A stretch of DNA of 64,000 nucleotides, taken from contig CAWAMN010000002.1 in the NCBI GenBank assembly GCA_963783235.1, forward strand, positions 744,001-808,000, given 5' to 3'. The number at the start of each line of letters is the position of its first letter. The first letter of the stretch is position 1. A model generated the notes under the pieces. That model ran no database searches and was not told where the DNA came from. It saw only the letters and a list, made by a program, of their open reading frames with translations. The position numbers and the translations under genes are program-made. This DNA comes from Thiohalomonas sp963783235. GTDB lineage: Bacteria > Pseudomonadota > Gammaproteobacteria > Thiohalomonadales > Thiohalomonadaceae. This document shows positions 54,120-63,178 of the stretch, piece by piece.

Positions 54120-54524
54120 CTACCAGCGGACGGAAATATTGTCCCTCTCCAGTGCCGCATCGATTTCCGCTTCGGCGGATATCCAGTCGGCGTGCGGATC
54201 CCCCCCGGAGAAGCCGCGCTTTTCAGCCCGGTAGTAAGCGGATTCGGCGATCATACCGGCGCGCTCTTCAGCGCTGACGACACGCTTCGCGGTTTTCCTG
54301 GAACCCGCCGCCGACCTGGCCTTCGATCCCGCCGTGCTTTTCTTCGGAGCCACCTTGCGGGCAGTGGGCTTTTTTGCGGTGCTCTTCTTGGCGGTCGCTT
54401 TCTTGGTCGCTACCTTCTTGGGAGCGGCCTTTCGGCTGGCGCTCTTTTTCGCCGTACCTTTGGCGGAAACGGTCTTGCCCGTACTCTTCTTTGCCGCTTT
54501 CTTTCCGGTTGCGTCTTCGGCCAT
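54120..54524 (-). CDS. Histone-H1-like Lys/Ala-rich tail fused to a DUF2934 domain
   Basis: 134 residues. Residues 1-80 are almost all Lys, Ala, Thr, Ser, with AKKSTAKKP-type repeats like histone H1 and bacterial AlgP/HctB tails. The last 45 residues form a DUF2934 domain (MIAESAYYRAEKRGFSGG, ADWISAEAEI). GAGGAGG is correctly spaced for this Met but not for the ATG nine bases earlier. A DNA- or RNA-binding role is inferred from composition. Confidence 0.85.
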   Translation of the reverse strand: MAEDATGKKAAKKSTGKTVSAKGTAKKSASRKAAPKKVATKKATAKKSTAKKPTARKVAPKKSTAGSKARSAAGSRKTAKRVVSAEERAGMIAESAYYRAEKRGFSGGDPHADWISAEAEIDAALERDNISVRW

Positions 54525-54804
54525 CCGTCGCATCCTCCTCACGATTGCGAAATCCAAGGCCACCGTCCAAACGGACGGCCATCCCAATCCAGTGCATTGT
54601 AGTCGCTTCGGTTTGCCGGACAAACGAATGGTTTCGAAATTATCCTCCAGGGGCCGGGGGGCTCATCTGGAGGAAGTGGGCTTCGGCCCTCAGCGGAACG
54701 GCGGTACGTGGGCCAGGATTTCGCCCGGCGGTGTAGAACCCGCCCTGAGCGACAGCTGTTCGGCGCTCATCCGCAACTGCCGAAAGTTCTCCCGCCGTTT
54801 GCCC

Positions 54805-55260
54805 CTAGCGGTTGTCAGCGGTACGGAGCTTGGCAGCGATGAAGTCCTTGTGAGGCACATAGAGCAATTCCGCGATCTTTCGCACCATGTGTTCCTCGTA
54901 GCGGTCCACCTCGCCGTCCGCCCTCGCCACTTCCCAAAGATGCTCGACGACCCGCACCTTCTGCTCGGGGTTGAACCGCTCATTGATTAACGAGGTGAAC
55001 TGATAGTAATCGGTGGAATCACGGACCTCCTCCTCCGCGAGGGCCATCAGCTCATCGGTCTCGGTCTGGGAGAGCCCGAATTTGCGCTGCACCGCATTGG
55101 CGATCGCGCCCACTTCCTCCGGGCGGACCTTTTCGTCCTGACGCGCCATTTCAAACAGCAAGGCGGCGGTCGCCAGCCGCAAGGCATGCTCATCGGAGCG
55201 ATCCGATTTCTGCGGCGGGTTCAGGTTGCGTTCAAAAAATTCACGGAGTTGACTGAGCAT
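54805..55260 (-). CDS. TerB family protein
   Basis: 151 residues, helical, with EHALRLATAALLFEMARQDE and VVEHLWEVARADGEVDRYEE, the two acidic metal-binding-like motifs of TerB domains. Family members are linked to tellurite resistance or envelope stress; most chromosomal single copies have no assigned role. It stands alone, with the DUF2934 gene about 280 bases downstream. Confidence 0.88.
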   Translation of the reverse strand: MLSQLREFFERNLNPPQKSDRSDEHALRLATAALLFEMARQDEKVRPEEVGAIANAVQRKFGLSQTETDELMALAEEEVRDSTDYYQFTSLINERFNPEQKVRVVEHLWEVARADGEVDRYEEHMVRKIAELLYVPHKDFIAAKLRTADNR

Positions 55261-55368
55261 CTTCTCTCCTCGGCGGCCTTTTGCGAAAGGGCTGTTACCG
55301 TTCAGTGTAATACCCCGAATCCTAACCAGTTCAGAGGGGCGCTATAAGGTTTCCTTGAAAGGGGGGAA

Positions 55369-56037
55369 CTAACCTCCGGCGGCGCGATCCAGGAGAGCGA
55401 GGTTCTGCCAGGCCGCGGGGGCCTCGTGGCCTTCGCGGCGAAGCTGCTCAAGACGTTCGCGCCCCTCCTCCTGCATCTTGCCCAACTCGTCGGGGCCAAA
55501 CAGCCAGAGCGCCGCCTCCACCGCTTCGGGCTCTTCACTGAGGAGCGTCGCCACAAGCTCCTCCCGCTCGATGGATGAATCGGGGCGCATCAGGTCCGCG
55601 ACCAGCGGATGGTCGAGCAGGCGATAGTGCACCTGCCGTGCCTGCTCCTCGTCTTCCAGTTCTTGGCGGGCCACCGGGTCATCTTCGGCACCGGCTCGCA
55701 CGGCGCGCATAACCACCTCGATGAGTTTTTTCAGCGCCTCCATGACCGGCTGCTGATTACCGGGAAGGGCGGCCCCCTCCGTATAGGCACGGTCCAGGCG
55801 CGCCTTCAGATCGAGCACCGTTTCACTCTCCTCATTGGGGCGCAACCCTGCCGCCTCTCGGACGAGCCCCTGAAAACGCTCCATAAAGGCGGCCAGGTCC
55901 TCCCGATCGAGCCGAGCCGCTTCATCGATCTCCGACTGGACGAACGGCCGATCACACCGTCCGAAGAGCGGGTTGTTCCACTTTCGGGCCAAGTGCCTCT
56001 CCCGGGGGCCGGGACGGGTGGAAAACTTCAGGGTCAT
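55369..56037 (-). CDS. Hypothetical acidic helical protein
   Basis: 222 residues, no membrane segments, rich in Glu, Ala and Arg. It opens MTLKFSTRPGPRERHLARKW. Segments such as FMERFQGLVREAAGLRP and ALKKLIEVVMRAVRAGAED suggest helical bundles. No family recognised. It is divergent from the CBS-domain gene. Confidence 0.75.
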   Translation of the reverse strand: MTLKFSTRPGPRERHLARKWNNPLFGRCDRPFVQSEIDEAARLDREDLAAFMERFQGLVREAAGLRPNEESETVLDLKARLDRAYTEGAALPGNQQPVMEALKKLIEVVMRAVRAGAEDDPVARQELEDEEQARQVHYRLLDHPLVADLMRPDSSIEREELVATLLSEEPEAVEAALWLFGPDELGKMQEEGRERLEQLRREGHEAPAAWQNLALLDRAAGG

Positions 56038-56123
56038 GTCGCTGTCATCTCATCTTGCCGCGGGGGCTGCGTATGATACCTTTTTATGAGGGTCAACCCA
56101 TATTCGTCTCGGCGGAATTCATC

Positions 56124-56582
56124 ATGGACGTCAATTACTTACTTCGAAAAAAGGGGAATTCCGGCCATTACGGCATCAGCCCCGAACAGCCGCTGACCGA
56201 TGCCGTGCACCTGATGATGCAGCATCGGATCGGCTCCCTGGTGGTCCTGGAGGATGACCGGCTGGTGGGCATCATCAGCGAACGCGATGTGATGCGGGCG
56301 ACGGACGAATATCTCGATCGCTTTCAAGATGTCCTGGTCAAGGATGTCATGACGTCGGATCCGGTAACCTGTACGGCGGACATGCCCGTTGACGAGGCGA
56401 TGGATACGCTGCTGCACAACCCCACGGGCAACCGCATCCGCCACTTGCCGGTAATGTCGGAGGGCCAGCTGGTCGCGGTGATCTCCATCGGTGACATCAT
56501 CGAGGCGCTCCTGACCGAAACCCGCTTCGAGAACCGGTTACTGAAGCACTACATCAAGAATTGGCCCGAAGAGAGTGCCTGA
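56124..56582 (+). CDS. CBS-domain pair protein
   Basis: 152 residues with two CBS domains: LTDAVHLMMQHRIGSLVVLE with VGIISERDVMRA, and VDEAMDTLLHNPTGNRIRHL with VAVISIGDIIEALL. Stand-alone CBS pairs bind adenine nucleotides and regulate partners. The short upstream frame to 56055 has no ribosome site, so I start at 56124. It ends just before the IS element. Confidence 0.9.
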   Translation: MDVNYLLRKKGNSGHYGISPEQPLTDAVHLMMQHRIGSLVVLEDDRLVGIISERDVMRATDEYLDRFQDVLVKDVMTSDPVTCTADMPVDEAMDTLLHNPTGNRIRHLPVMSEGQLVAVISIGDIIEALLTETRFENRLLKHYIKNWPEESA

Positions 56583-56618
56583 CGCGAAAACGAGTAGCCC
56601 TGAACCGGCCGGCCCTAG

Positions 56619-58304
56619 AGCACCGAACAGGTAAATTTAGGCTGCCGCATCGGGCCGGGCGGCAGCGTGTAAATTGACGATACAAGCGGTCCGCCGTAGG
56701 TCGAACTCGTTCTTGCGAACACCGAGATAGCGGGCGCGTGGCCCCTGTATGCGACAGACGCGGGCGAGTCCATGCTCAACCGCGACGCGCTCACGCAATT
56801 CCGCCCGGCCTTGCGGGGTTTGTTGACGACGTCGCAAGTCCAGAAGCATCGCCTCTTGGGCGTGGATAACTACCGTACGGCCTCGCCCCTGTGCGGCCGT
56901 CGTGCATTGGGCACGCAAGGAACAGGTGGCACAGACCGAAGGGGCGAATTCGGCTCGACGGCTGCGAATCGGAGCCTCCTGACCGGCCGGGCAAACCACC
57001 TTCTGAAGCGACAAGTCGATCTGAAAGCGCTCTTTCCCAAAGCAGCCCTCTTTTGGACTTGATGACCATGGCTTGGCGACAATCCGTTCGCCCTGCTCGT
57101 ACAGGTCGGCAGTCCATTGCGCTGCAAGATAGCCCCGGTCGATAAATAACGCCGATACCGGTCCGTAGCGTTCGACTTGGGGCCGCAAGAGCGCTGCTGC
57201 GGCGTGTTCCGGCTCGTTGGCCGGACGAACGGTTGCAGCCAAGATAAGTCCTTGCTCCAAATCGCGGGCAATATGGCGCTTGTAGCCGTTGATAACCCGG
57301 CTACTGCTCTTGCGCCCATGGCGCATATCGCCATCGGTCACCGATATCCGCCTCTCGCGCGCGGTGCCGCGCTTGAGCCGGTAGCCGCCGCCGGTGGGAT
57401 CTGGCTCCAAATCCTGCTCCAGCAGCTGTTCGAGAAGTACTATCGCTTCACTGAGCGGAGGTCGCTTCTCGTCATTCGGAAGGTGCTCGGTAACCCAACT
57501 GCGCAAACTCTGGACCTCTGTGACCATTTTTGTGAGGGCTTGTTGCTGGGCAATCGGGTCGTCCCAATCGATGTCCAGTTGCGCCTTGACGCTGCTGCCT
57601 TCGACCACGCTTAGTTGGGCCTCCCGAACAATCTGTTCCCTTGGTTTATTGCTAACCTTCACCACACAGCGCAGCAGAATTTCCAACGCATGCCCTAGCA
57701 GATTGAAAGAATCTTCCACCCGGCCCGCGCCCCAAAGGGGCGCCGAGTCCAGCGCCACCTTTAGCTGCTTGTAACCAAACTCGCCCGTTTCCTTCGCCAA
57801 CTGCACCGTGCGCTCCAGCAGTGCTTGATCCAGGTCGGCCTCCTGCAACCGACGGCGAAAATCCACCAGTACGCCTTGGGAAAACGGGGGTTTGGAATCG
57901 CCGAGGCAACCCAGAACCATCTGCCAGCGCTTGTCGAATACCGCCTCCTCCACCGCCCCAGCATCTGATTTCTGCTCGTAGGCCTGCAGTAGCGTCACCA
58001 TCGCCAACAACGCCGGGGCTACTGGGGCTGTTCCCCGTGGCAAGTCCGAGTACACCGCGGACAATCTTTCCTCGAAACTCGCGTCAAACAACCGATGCCG
58101 TTGCCGGCGCAGGAAGGCGAACAACTTTCCCGTTCGCTTCAGGCGCTTGCAGATTGCTTCTTCTTCCTTACTCAGCAGTTCGGGCACATCCCAGTGGTAG
58201 ACACGGCTAGCAGGCATCGCAGCGGACTCTCTTGATTCAGATGCCGCAATTTGATCATGCCCCGATCCCGCTGTCGATCCCCTCGTCTTTACCTGATCGG
58301 TGCT
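56619..58304 (-). mobile_element. IS1182-like insertion sequence, 1686 bp, intact
   Basis: Terminal inverted repeats AGCACCGAACAGGTAAA and AGCACCGATCAGGTAAA (one mismatch) bound a single transposase gene. A CTAG tetramer lies outside each end (56615-56618 and 58305-58308), consistent with a 4-bp target duplication. The right CTAG is also the first base set of MITE copy C, so the insertion is at the edge of that element. Confidence 0.85.
56637..58217 (-). CDS. IS1182-family-like DDE transposase
   Basis: 526 residues. N-terminal DUF772-like part (RLFDASFEERLSAVYSDLPR). Then the DDE core: first Asp in VALDSAPLWG, second in ALFIDRGYLAAQW, a zinc-like cluster CPAGQEA and CATCSLRAQCT, and Glu in VAVEHGLARVCRIQGPRA. 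The frame is uninterrupted, so the element may be active. It occupies almost the whole IS. Confidence 0.9.
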   Translation of the reverse strand: MPASRVYHWDVPELLSKEEEAICKRLKRTGKLFAFLRRQRHRLFDASFEERLSAVYSDLPRGTAPVAPALLAMVTLLQAYEQKSDAGAVEEAVFDKRWQMVLGCLGDSKPPFSQGVLVDFRRRLQEADLDQALLERTVQLAKETGEFGYKQLKVALDSAPLWGAGRVEDSFNLLGHALEILLRCVVKVSNKPREQIVREAQLSVVEGSSVKAQLDIDWDDPIAQQQALTKMVTEVQSLRSWVTEHLPNDEKRPPLSEAIVLLEQLLEQDLEPDPTGGGYRLKRGTARERRISVTDGDMRHGRKSSSRVINGYKRHIARDLEQGLILAATVRPANEPEHAAAALLRPQVERYGPVSALFIDRGYLAAQWTADLYEQGERIVAKPWSSSPKEGCFGKERFQIDLSLQKVVCPAGQEAPIRSRRAEFAPSVCATCSLRAQCTTAAQGRGRTVVIHAQEAMLLDLRRRQQTPQGRAELRERVAVEHGLARVCRIQGPRARYLGVRKNEFDLRRTACIVNLHAAARPDAAA

Positions 58305-58475
58305 CTAGCAGGCTGTTGAAAAACACCCTCTCCAGAGGGAGAGGGCTGGGGTGAGGGGACTCAATAAAAGGTAAGTTACTGATTTTATCCCCCTCATCCT
58401 GACCGTCTCCCTCGGGGCGAAGGGACTCAAGGTGGAGACCCTTTCGGAACGGGACCCGTTTCAACAGCCTGCTAG
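58305..58475. repeat. MITE-like element with TAGCAGGCTGTTG ends, copy C
   Basis: 171 bp. Ends CTAGCAGGCTGTTGAAAAA and GTTTCAACAGCCTGCTAG. The same CTCTCCAGAGGGAGAGGG and AATAAAAGGTAAGTTACTG core as copies A and B is present, with extra sequence near the right end. The right CTAG forms the TAG stop of the DUF3579 gene; the left edge adjoins the IS. Confidence 0.88.
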
Positions 58476-58744
58476 ATTTCTTCGATCTCAAGATTGTTGA
58501 AGCGAGCGAAGTTGGTCAGAAACTCGAACAGCATCGGGTCCTCCATCTCCAGGCTCCTATCAACGACGACGCAGTTGATCCCGTCCATGGTCGCCATCGC
58601 GACCTTGGGGTGGAATCGCACGCGGCCTTTGGGTCCGGAGCGAGCCACAGCGGTGGTCAGGCGCTGCGCCCAATCACTGGGACGGAATTTGCGGCCATCG
58701 CGCGTCACTCCCTTGATAATGATTTTCCCGGTTTGCTCGTTCAT
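58472..58744 (-). CDS. DUF3579 family protein
   Basis: 90 residues: GKIIIKGVTRDGRKFRPSDW, RLTTAVARSGPKGRVRFHP and GINCVVVDRSLEMEDPMLFE, the pattern of this short proteobacterial family. Function unknown. Its stop codon TAG is made by the end of MITE copy C. It is divergent from the ParM-like gene across about 150 bases. Confidence 0.88.
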   Translation of the reverse strand: MNEQTGKIIIKGVTRDGRKFRPSDWAQRLTTAVARSGPKGRVRFHPKVAMATMDGINCVVVDRSLEMEDPMLFEFLTNFARFNNLEIEEI

Positions 58745-58891
58745 ACCTCTCGATTCGACGGGATCACGTCTCTTCCAAGCATAGCCGTTGCGAGGACGGT
58801 GACGGCGGGGATCAGTCCGGCCCGATGCACTTTGACCGGTTATGGACGGCGTGCTAAAAAGCCGTATTTCGCCAGCAGGCAGGAGAGCAGC

Positions 58892-59953
58892 GTGGAAGTC
58901 GTCGGTATCGACATCGGTTTCGGCTTCACCAAGGCGACCAACGGCCGTCGAACGGTGGTGTTCAAGTCCGTTTTCGGCGAAGCCGCTGAAATTCCATTTC
59001 GCGAAAGTCTATCCGGGGGGCAGGACGACTATATCCATATCGAAACCGAAGGCGGCGCCTTTTTCGTGGGTGAACTGGCCGAACGCCAGAGCGGCGTGCG
59101 CTTTTTCACCCTCGACCAGCATCAGTTCGTCACCAAGTTCGTCAAAACCCTGGCCTTGGCGGCCCTGGCCCAGCTGGCACCGCGCAATGTCCCGGTCAAT
59201 CTGGTCACGGGCCTCCCGGTGGGTTACTTCAAGGAGCATCGCGATGAACTGATTCGCGTTCTTCAGGGACGACACCCGGTAACGGTCATCGATCGCGAAG
59301 GTGAGCGCCGGGAGACGGTCGTCAGCGTGCAGAAGGTGCGCGTGATCCCGCAGCCGTTCGGTTCGCTCTTCAACACCATGCTCGATGACAAGGGCGAGAC
59401 CGCCGAGCGACGTCTGATGAACGAGAAGGTCGGCGTCATCGACATCGGTTTTCGCACCGCCGATTATACCATCGCAAACCGCACCAACTATTTGGCCCGG
59501 GGCAGCCGCACCACCGATTCCGGCATTTCACAGGCATTCGATACCATCGCCTCCAAACTGCAGGAGCGCAGCGGGGTCGATGTGGAGCTCTACCGACTCT
59601 ATGAGGGGGTCAGCAAAGGCTCCGTCCGGATTCACGGCAAAAGCTATGACCTGAAGCGGCTGACCGAGCAGGTATTCGGGCGATTGGCCACGGATGTGGC
59701 CAACGAGGTGAATCGGCTCTGGGCCGATGATTGGGATATCGATGAAATCGTGATTTCCGGCGGCGGCGGGGCGGTACTCGCGCCCCACCTGGAGCCGCTG
59801 GTGCACGGGCGCCTTCAGCCGATCGATGCCGGCACCGATGCGCGCCTGAACAATGTCCGCGGTTACTGGAAGTATGCCAAATACCTGTGGGACCGCGGCC
59901 AACCCAACTCGCCCTTCCGGGGCTCGACCGCGGACGACGCCGAAACGGCGTAA
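58892..59953 (+). CDS. ParM/StbA-like actin-family ATPase
   Basis: 353 residues. Actin-fold motifs: phosphate 1 VVGIDIGFGFTKATNG, connect region NVPVNLVTGLPVGYF, phosphate 2 VGVIDIGFRTADYTI and adenosine motif IVISGGGGAVLAPHL. This is the plasmid-segregation ParM/StbA class (also seen in archaeal Ta0583-like proteins), not MreB or FtsA. Start is GTG 58892 with AGGAGAG five bases upstream. No parR gene or parC repeats are seen next to it, so a plasmid-partition role here is doubtful. Confidence 0.88.
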   Translation: MEVVGIDIGFGFTKATNGRRTVVFKSVFGEAAEIPFRESLSGGQDDYIHIETEGGAFFVGELAERQSGVRFFTLDQHQFVTKFVKTLALAALAQLAPRNVPVNLVTGLPVGYFKEHRDELIRVLQGRHPVTVIDREGERRETVVSVQKVRVIPQPFGSLFNTMLDDKGETAERRLMNEKVGVIDIGFRTADYTIANRTNYLARGSRTTDSGISQAFDTIASKLQERSGVDVELYRLYEGVSKGSVRIHGKSYDLKRLTEQVFGRLATDVANEVNRLWADDWDIDEIVISGGGGAVLAPHLEPLVHGRLQPIDAGTDARLNNVRGYWKYAKYLWDRGQPNSPFRGSTADDAETA

Positions 59954-59974
59954 TCCGCGGTCGGCGGACAGCGC

Positions 59975-62482
59975 TCACTCCCCGTTCAGGGGCTTGACCT
60001 GCTGGAGCTTCCAGATATCACGGTTGTAGTCGAGCATGGTCCGGTCCGTGGAGAAACGTCCGCTGCCGGCCGTGTTAAGGATACTCATACGGGTCCAGCG
60101 TTCACTATCGCGGTAAGCCGCGGCGGCCTCCTCCTGCGCGGTGACGAAACTGGTGAAGTCGGCCGCCACCAGCCATGGGTCGTGAGGCGTGCGGATGGAG
60201 TCGATAATGGGATCGAAGATCCCCGGCTCGAAGCGGTTAAAGTGACCCGATTCCAGCAACTGCATGACCCGTGAGAGATCCCGGTTGCCGGCGATAATGC
60301 CGTTCGGATCGTAGTTTTCCCGGGCCTTCCGGACCTCCTGCGCGGTCAACCCGAACAGGAAAAAGTTGTCATCGCCAACCTGCTCGCGGATTTCGATGTT
60401 GGCGCCATCGAGGGTGCCAATGGTCACCGCCCCGTTCATCATGAACTTCATGTTGCCGGTCCCGGAAGCCTCCTTTCCCGCCGTGGAGATCTGTTCGGAA
60501 AGGTCGGTTCCGGGACAGATGACCTCCATGGCGGAGACCCGGTAATTGGGCACAAACGCCACCTTCAACCGATTGCCCACCGCGGGGTCGTTGTTGATGA
60601 CGTTGGCCACGTTGTTGATGAGTTTAATGGTCAGCTTGGCAATGAAATAGCCCGGTGCCGCCTTGCCGCCTATCAGCACGCAGCGGGGCGTCCACTCGGC
60701 CGTATCACCGCTTTTGATCCGATCATAAAGGTGGATGATATGGAGGATGTTCAAGAGCTGGCGCTTGTATTCATGGATGCGCTTGACCTGCACGTCGAAC
60801 ATCGCATCCGGGTCGAAGAGCACGCCACACTCCTCATTCACCAGCTCGGCCAGGCGCACTTTGTTGGCCCGATTCACATCGCGCCAACGCTCCCGGAAGG
60901 CCGCATCATCGGCAAGGGGCTGCAGTCGGTGCAGCTGCTCCAGGTCGGCAATCCACCCGTCACCGATATTCTCCGTGATCAGGCGCGAAAGCCCCGGGTT
61001 ACACCAGGCCAGCCAGCGGCGCTGCGTGACGCCGTTGGTCTTGTTGTTGAATTTCTCCGGCCATAATTCGTAGAAGTCGTGGAACAGTCCCTCCTGCAGC
61101 AGACGCGAGTGCAGTTCGGCGACGCCGTTAATCGAGTAACTGCCGACAATGGCGAGATAGGCCATGCGGATCTGCGGTTCATGCCCCTCCTCGATGATCG
61201 ACATGCGGCGCAGGCGATCGTTATCGCCAGGCCAGTGGCGTGAGACTTCGTCGAGAAAACGGGCGTTGATCTCGTAGATGATCTCCAAATGCCGCGGAAG
61301 AAGACTCCCGAAGAGGCTCACAGGCCAGCGCTCGAGTGCCTCGGGCAGCAGGGTATGATTGGTGTAAGCCATGGTGCGCTGGGTGATCCTCCAGGCCTCC
61401 ACCCAACCCAGTCCGTGGTCGTCCATCAGCAGGCGCATCAGCTCCGCTACCGATACGCTGGGATGGGTATCATTCAGCTGGAAGCAGTTCTTCTCGGCGA
61501 AACGGGAGAAGTCGTCACCGTATTGGTGCACCCACCAGCGCAGGACATCCTTCAGACTGGCCGAAGCGAGGAAGAACTGCTGCTTTAGCCGCAACTCCTT
61601 GCCGCATTCGCTGGCATCGTTGGGGTAGAGCACCATGGTGATGTTTTCGGCGGCATTCTTCTGTTCCACCGATTCGGGGTAACTGCCGGCATTGAATTCG
61701 CCGAGGTCGAACTCATCGGTGGCGGCCGCGCTCCAGAGGCGCAGCGTATTGACGGTATCGTTCTGATAACCGGGCACCGGGATGTCATAGGGCACCGCAA
61801 GAACGTCCTTCGTGGCCACCCAGCGCCAGCGCATCCGGCCACTTCCGTCCCGGTAGGCTTCGCTATGGCCGCGAAACTGCACCCGCTGGGTGTATTCGGG
61901 CCGTTCCAGCTCCCAGGGGTTGCCGTCGCGCAGCCAGTGATCGGGCTCCTCCAGCTGGTAGCCGTTCTCCAGTTGCTGACGGAACATGCCGTACTCATAG
62001 CGCAGCCCGTAGCCCCGCACCGGCAGTTGCAGGCTGGCGCAGCTGTCCATGAAACAGGCGGCCAGGCGACCCAAACCGCCGTTGCCGAGTCCGGCATCGT
62101 GCTCGGCGTCCAGGATCTCTTCCAGATGCAGGCCCAGTTCGTGCAGGGCCTTACGGATCGGCTCCTCGACGCCCAGGTTCAAGAGCGCATTGCCGAGGCT
62201 GCGGCCGATCAGAAATTCCAGGGAAAGATAGTAGGTCCGTTTACAGTCGGACCGCTCGTAGGCATACCGCGTGCGCCGCCAGCGCTCCATCAGCCGGTCG
62301 CGGAGCGTAAGCGCCAGGGCCGCGAAGGTGTAATGGTCCGACGCACTGTATTTGTCTCGCCCCAGAAAATGGCTGAAGTAGTGCAGGAACCCCGTACCGA
62401 GCGCCTCTTCGTCCATCGGCAGCGGCGGCAGATCAGCCAGATCCAGAACGGCTTGGCTCTTGTTGAGCGGTTCACTTCCCAT
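59975..62482 (-). CDS. glgP: Glycogen/starch/alpha-glucan phosphorylase
   Basis: 835 residues. It releases glucose-1-P from alpha-1,4-glucans using PLP. Family segments: YLSLEFLIGRSLGNALLNLG, GNGGLGRLAACFMDS, NLKATNG-like NNKTNGVTQRRWL and the PLP-Lys motif ASGTGNMKFMMNGA. An N-terminal extension from a TTG at 62527 (850 residues) is possible; the ATG here has GGGA ten bases upstream. It converges on the ParM-like gene. Confidence 0.95.
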   Translation of the reverse strand: MGSEPLNKSQAVLDLADLPPLPMDEEALGTGFLHYFSHFLGRDKYSASDHYTFAALALTLRDRLMERWRRTRYAYERSDCKRTYYLSLEFLIGRSLGNALLNLGVEEPIRKALHELGLHLEEILDAEHDAGLGNGGLGRLAACFMDSCASLQLPVRGYGLRYEYGMFRQQLENGYQLEEPDHWLRDGNPWELERPEYTQRVQFRGHSEAYRDGSGRMRWRWVATKDVLAVPYDIPVPGYQNDTVNTLRLWSAAATDEFDLGEFNAGSYPESVEQKNAAENITMVLYPNDASECGKELRLKQQFFLASASLKDVLRWWVHQYGDDFSRFAEKNCFQLNDTHPSVSVAELMRLLMDDHGLGWVEAWRITQRTMAYTNHTLLPEALERWPVSLFGSLLPRHLEIIYEINARFLDEVSRHWPGDNDRLRRMSIIEEGHEPQIRMAYLAIVGSYSINGVAELHSRLLQEGLFHDFYELWPEKFNNKTNGVTQRRWLAWCNPGLSRLITENIGDGWIADLEQLHRLQPLADDAAFRERWRDVNRANKVRLAELVNEECGVLFDPDAMFDVQVKRIHEYKRQLLNILHIIHLYDRIKSGDTAEWTPRCVLIGGKAAPGYFIAKLTIKLINNVANVINNDPAVGNRLKVAFVPNYRVSAMEVICPGTDLSEQISTAGKEASGTGNMKFMMNGAVTIGTLDGANIEIREQVGDDNFFLFGLTAQEVRKARENYDPNGIIAGNRDLSRVMQLLESGHFNRFEPGIFDPIIDSIRTPHDPWLVAADFTSFVTAQEEAAAAYRDSERWTRMSILNTAGSGRFSTDRTMLDYNRDIWKLQQVKPLNGE

Positions 62483-62641
62483 TTGGACGTATCCCGTGGT
62501 TGAACGATCGATGGCATTCACCGGCAAGCCTTTGCGGTTTCACCGGGGCATCAGTGTACAAAACAAACCGATGCGAAGTGTGAATCGGCTAAGCTTATCG
62601 GGAAGGATTTTTCGAAACTGACCCGCTCAGGGAGGTGACCG

Positions 62642-62995
62642 ATGGGCATACAGGCGAAAAACGCCGATGCGCGCGCGCTGGAACTCTTCACCAGAGCGGT
62701 CCGCGAGGCTGGCGGTCTGCGCCGGCTCGTACAGGAGCGCCGACTGGGCTGGCTGCCGGAACTGCTCGCCTCATCGGAAGTCGTGGTGCTCCAGGAAGAG
62801 GAGCATCGGCGCCCGGAGGAGATATCCGATCTCCTCGGAATGAGCCGGGATTCGGTCGCGAACATCCTGGCGGCACCGGCGGACCGGGCAGGGCAGTGTA
62901 TCGACGTGCCGCCCCCGCAGGCGATGGGGGATCGGGAGCAGGCCGCCGGCGGCCTGATCCGTCGGGTCTGGAACACCGACCAGGCGCAGGGATAG
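62642..62995 (+). CDS. Hypothetical small protein, possible helix-turn-helix
   Basis: 117 residues. GGGAGGTGACC lies four bases before the ATG, an excellent ribosome site. The centre RRPEEISDLLGMSRDSVANI looks like a helix-turn-helix; LVQERRLGWLPELLASSEVV precedes it. The C-terminal 40 residues are of low complexity. A DNA-binding role is a guess from the pattern. It is divergent from glgP. Confidence 0.72.
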   Translation: MGIQAKNADARALELFTRAVREAGGLRRLVQERRLGWLPELLASSEVVVLQEEEHRRPEEISDLLGMSRDSVANILAAPADRAGQCIDVPPPQAMGDREQAAGGLIRRVWNTDQAQG

Positions 62996-63130
62996 TCACG
63001 GCCGCTTTCGCGGCTGCGACGCTCCACCCGCTTCCCCGGAGTTGTCCCTTCCCGGAGGGTTGACGACCTTCCGCGCCCGGGCGCCAACCGGGCCTCGCAC
63101 GGGAACGGTGATTCGCCTTTCACACCCCCG

Positions 63131-63154
63131 AAAAAACCCGGGGCCGCGCCCCGG
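63131..63154 (-). terminator. Terminator-like hairpin on the minus strand
   Basis: On the minus strand CCGGGGC, loop GCG, GCCCCGG then G and six T residues. It has the form of an intrinsic terminator, but no minus-strand gene ends here; the flanking genes are both on the plus strand. Could stop antisense transcription, or be chance. Confidence 0.35.
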
Positions 63155-63178
63155 CGGGGGCGTGTTAAAGTACCGGCC

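Noticed and set aside
58892..59953. MreB or FtsA identity for the actin-like protein
   Set aside because: The phosphate-1 motif GFGFTKA and overall length fit the ParM/StbA group; no amphipathic N-terminus or FtsA-type insertion is seen.
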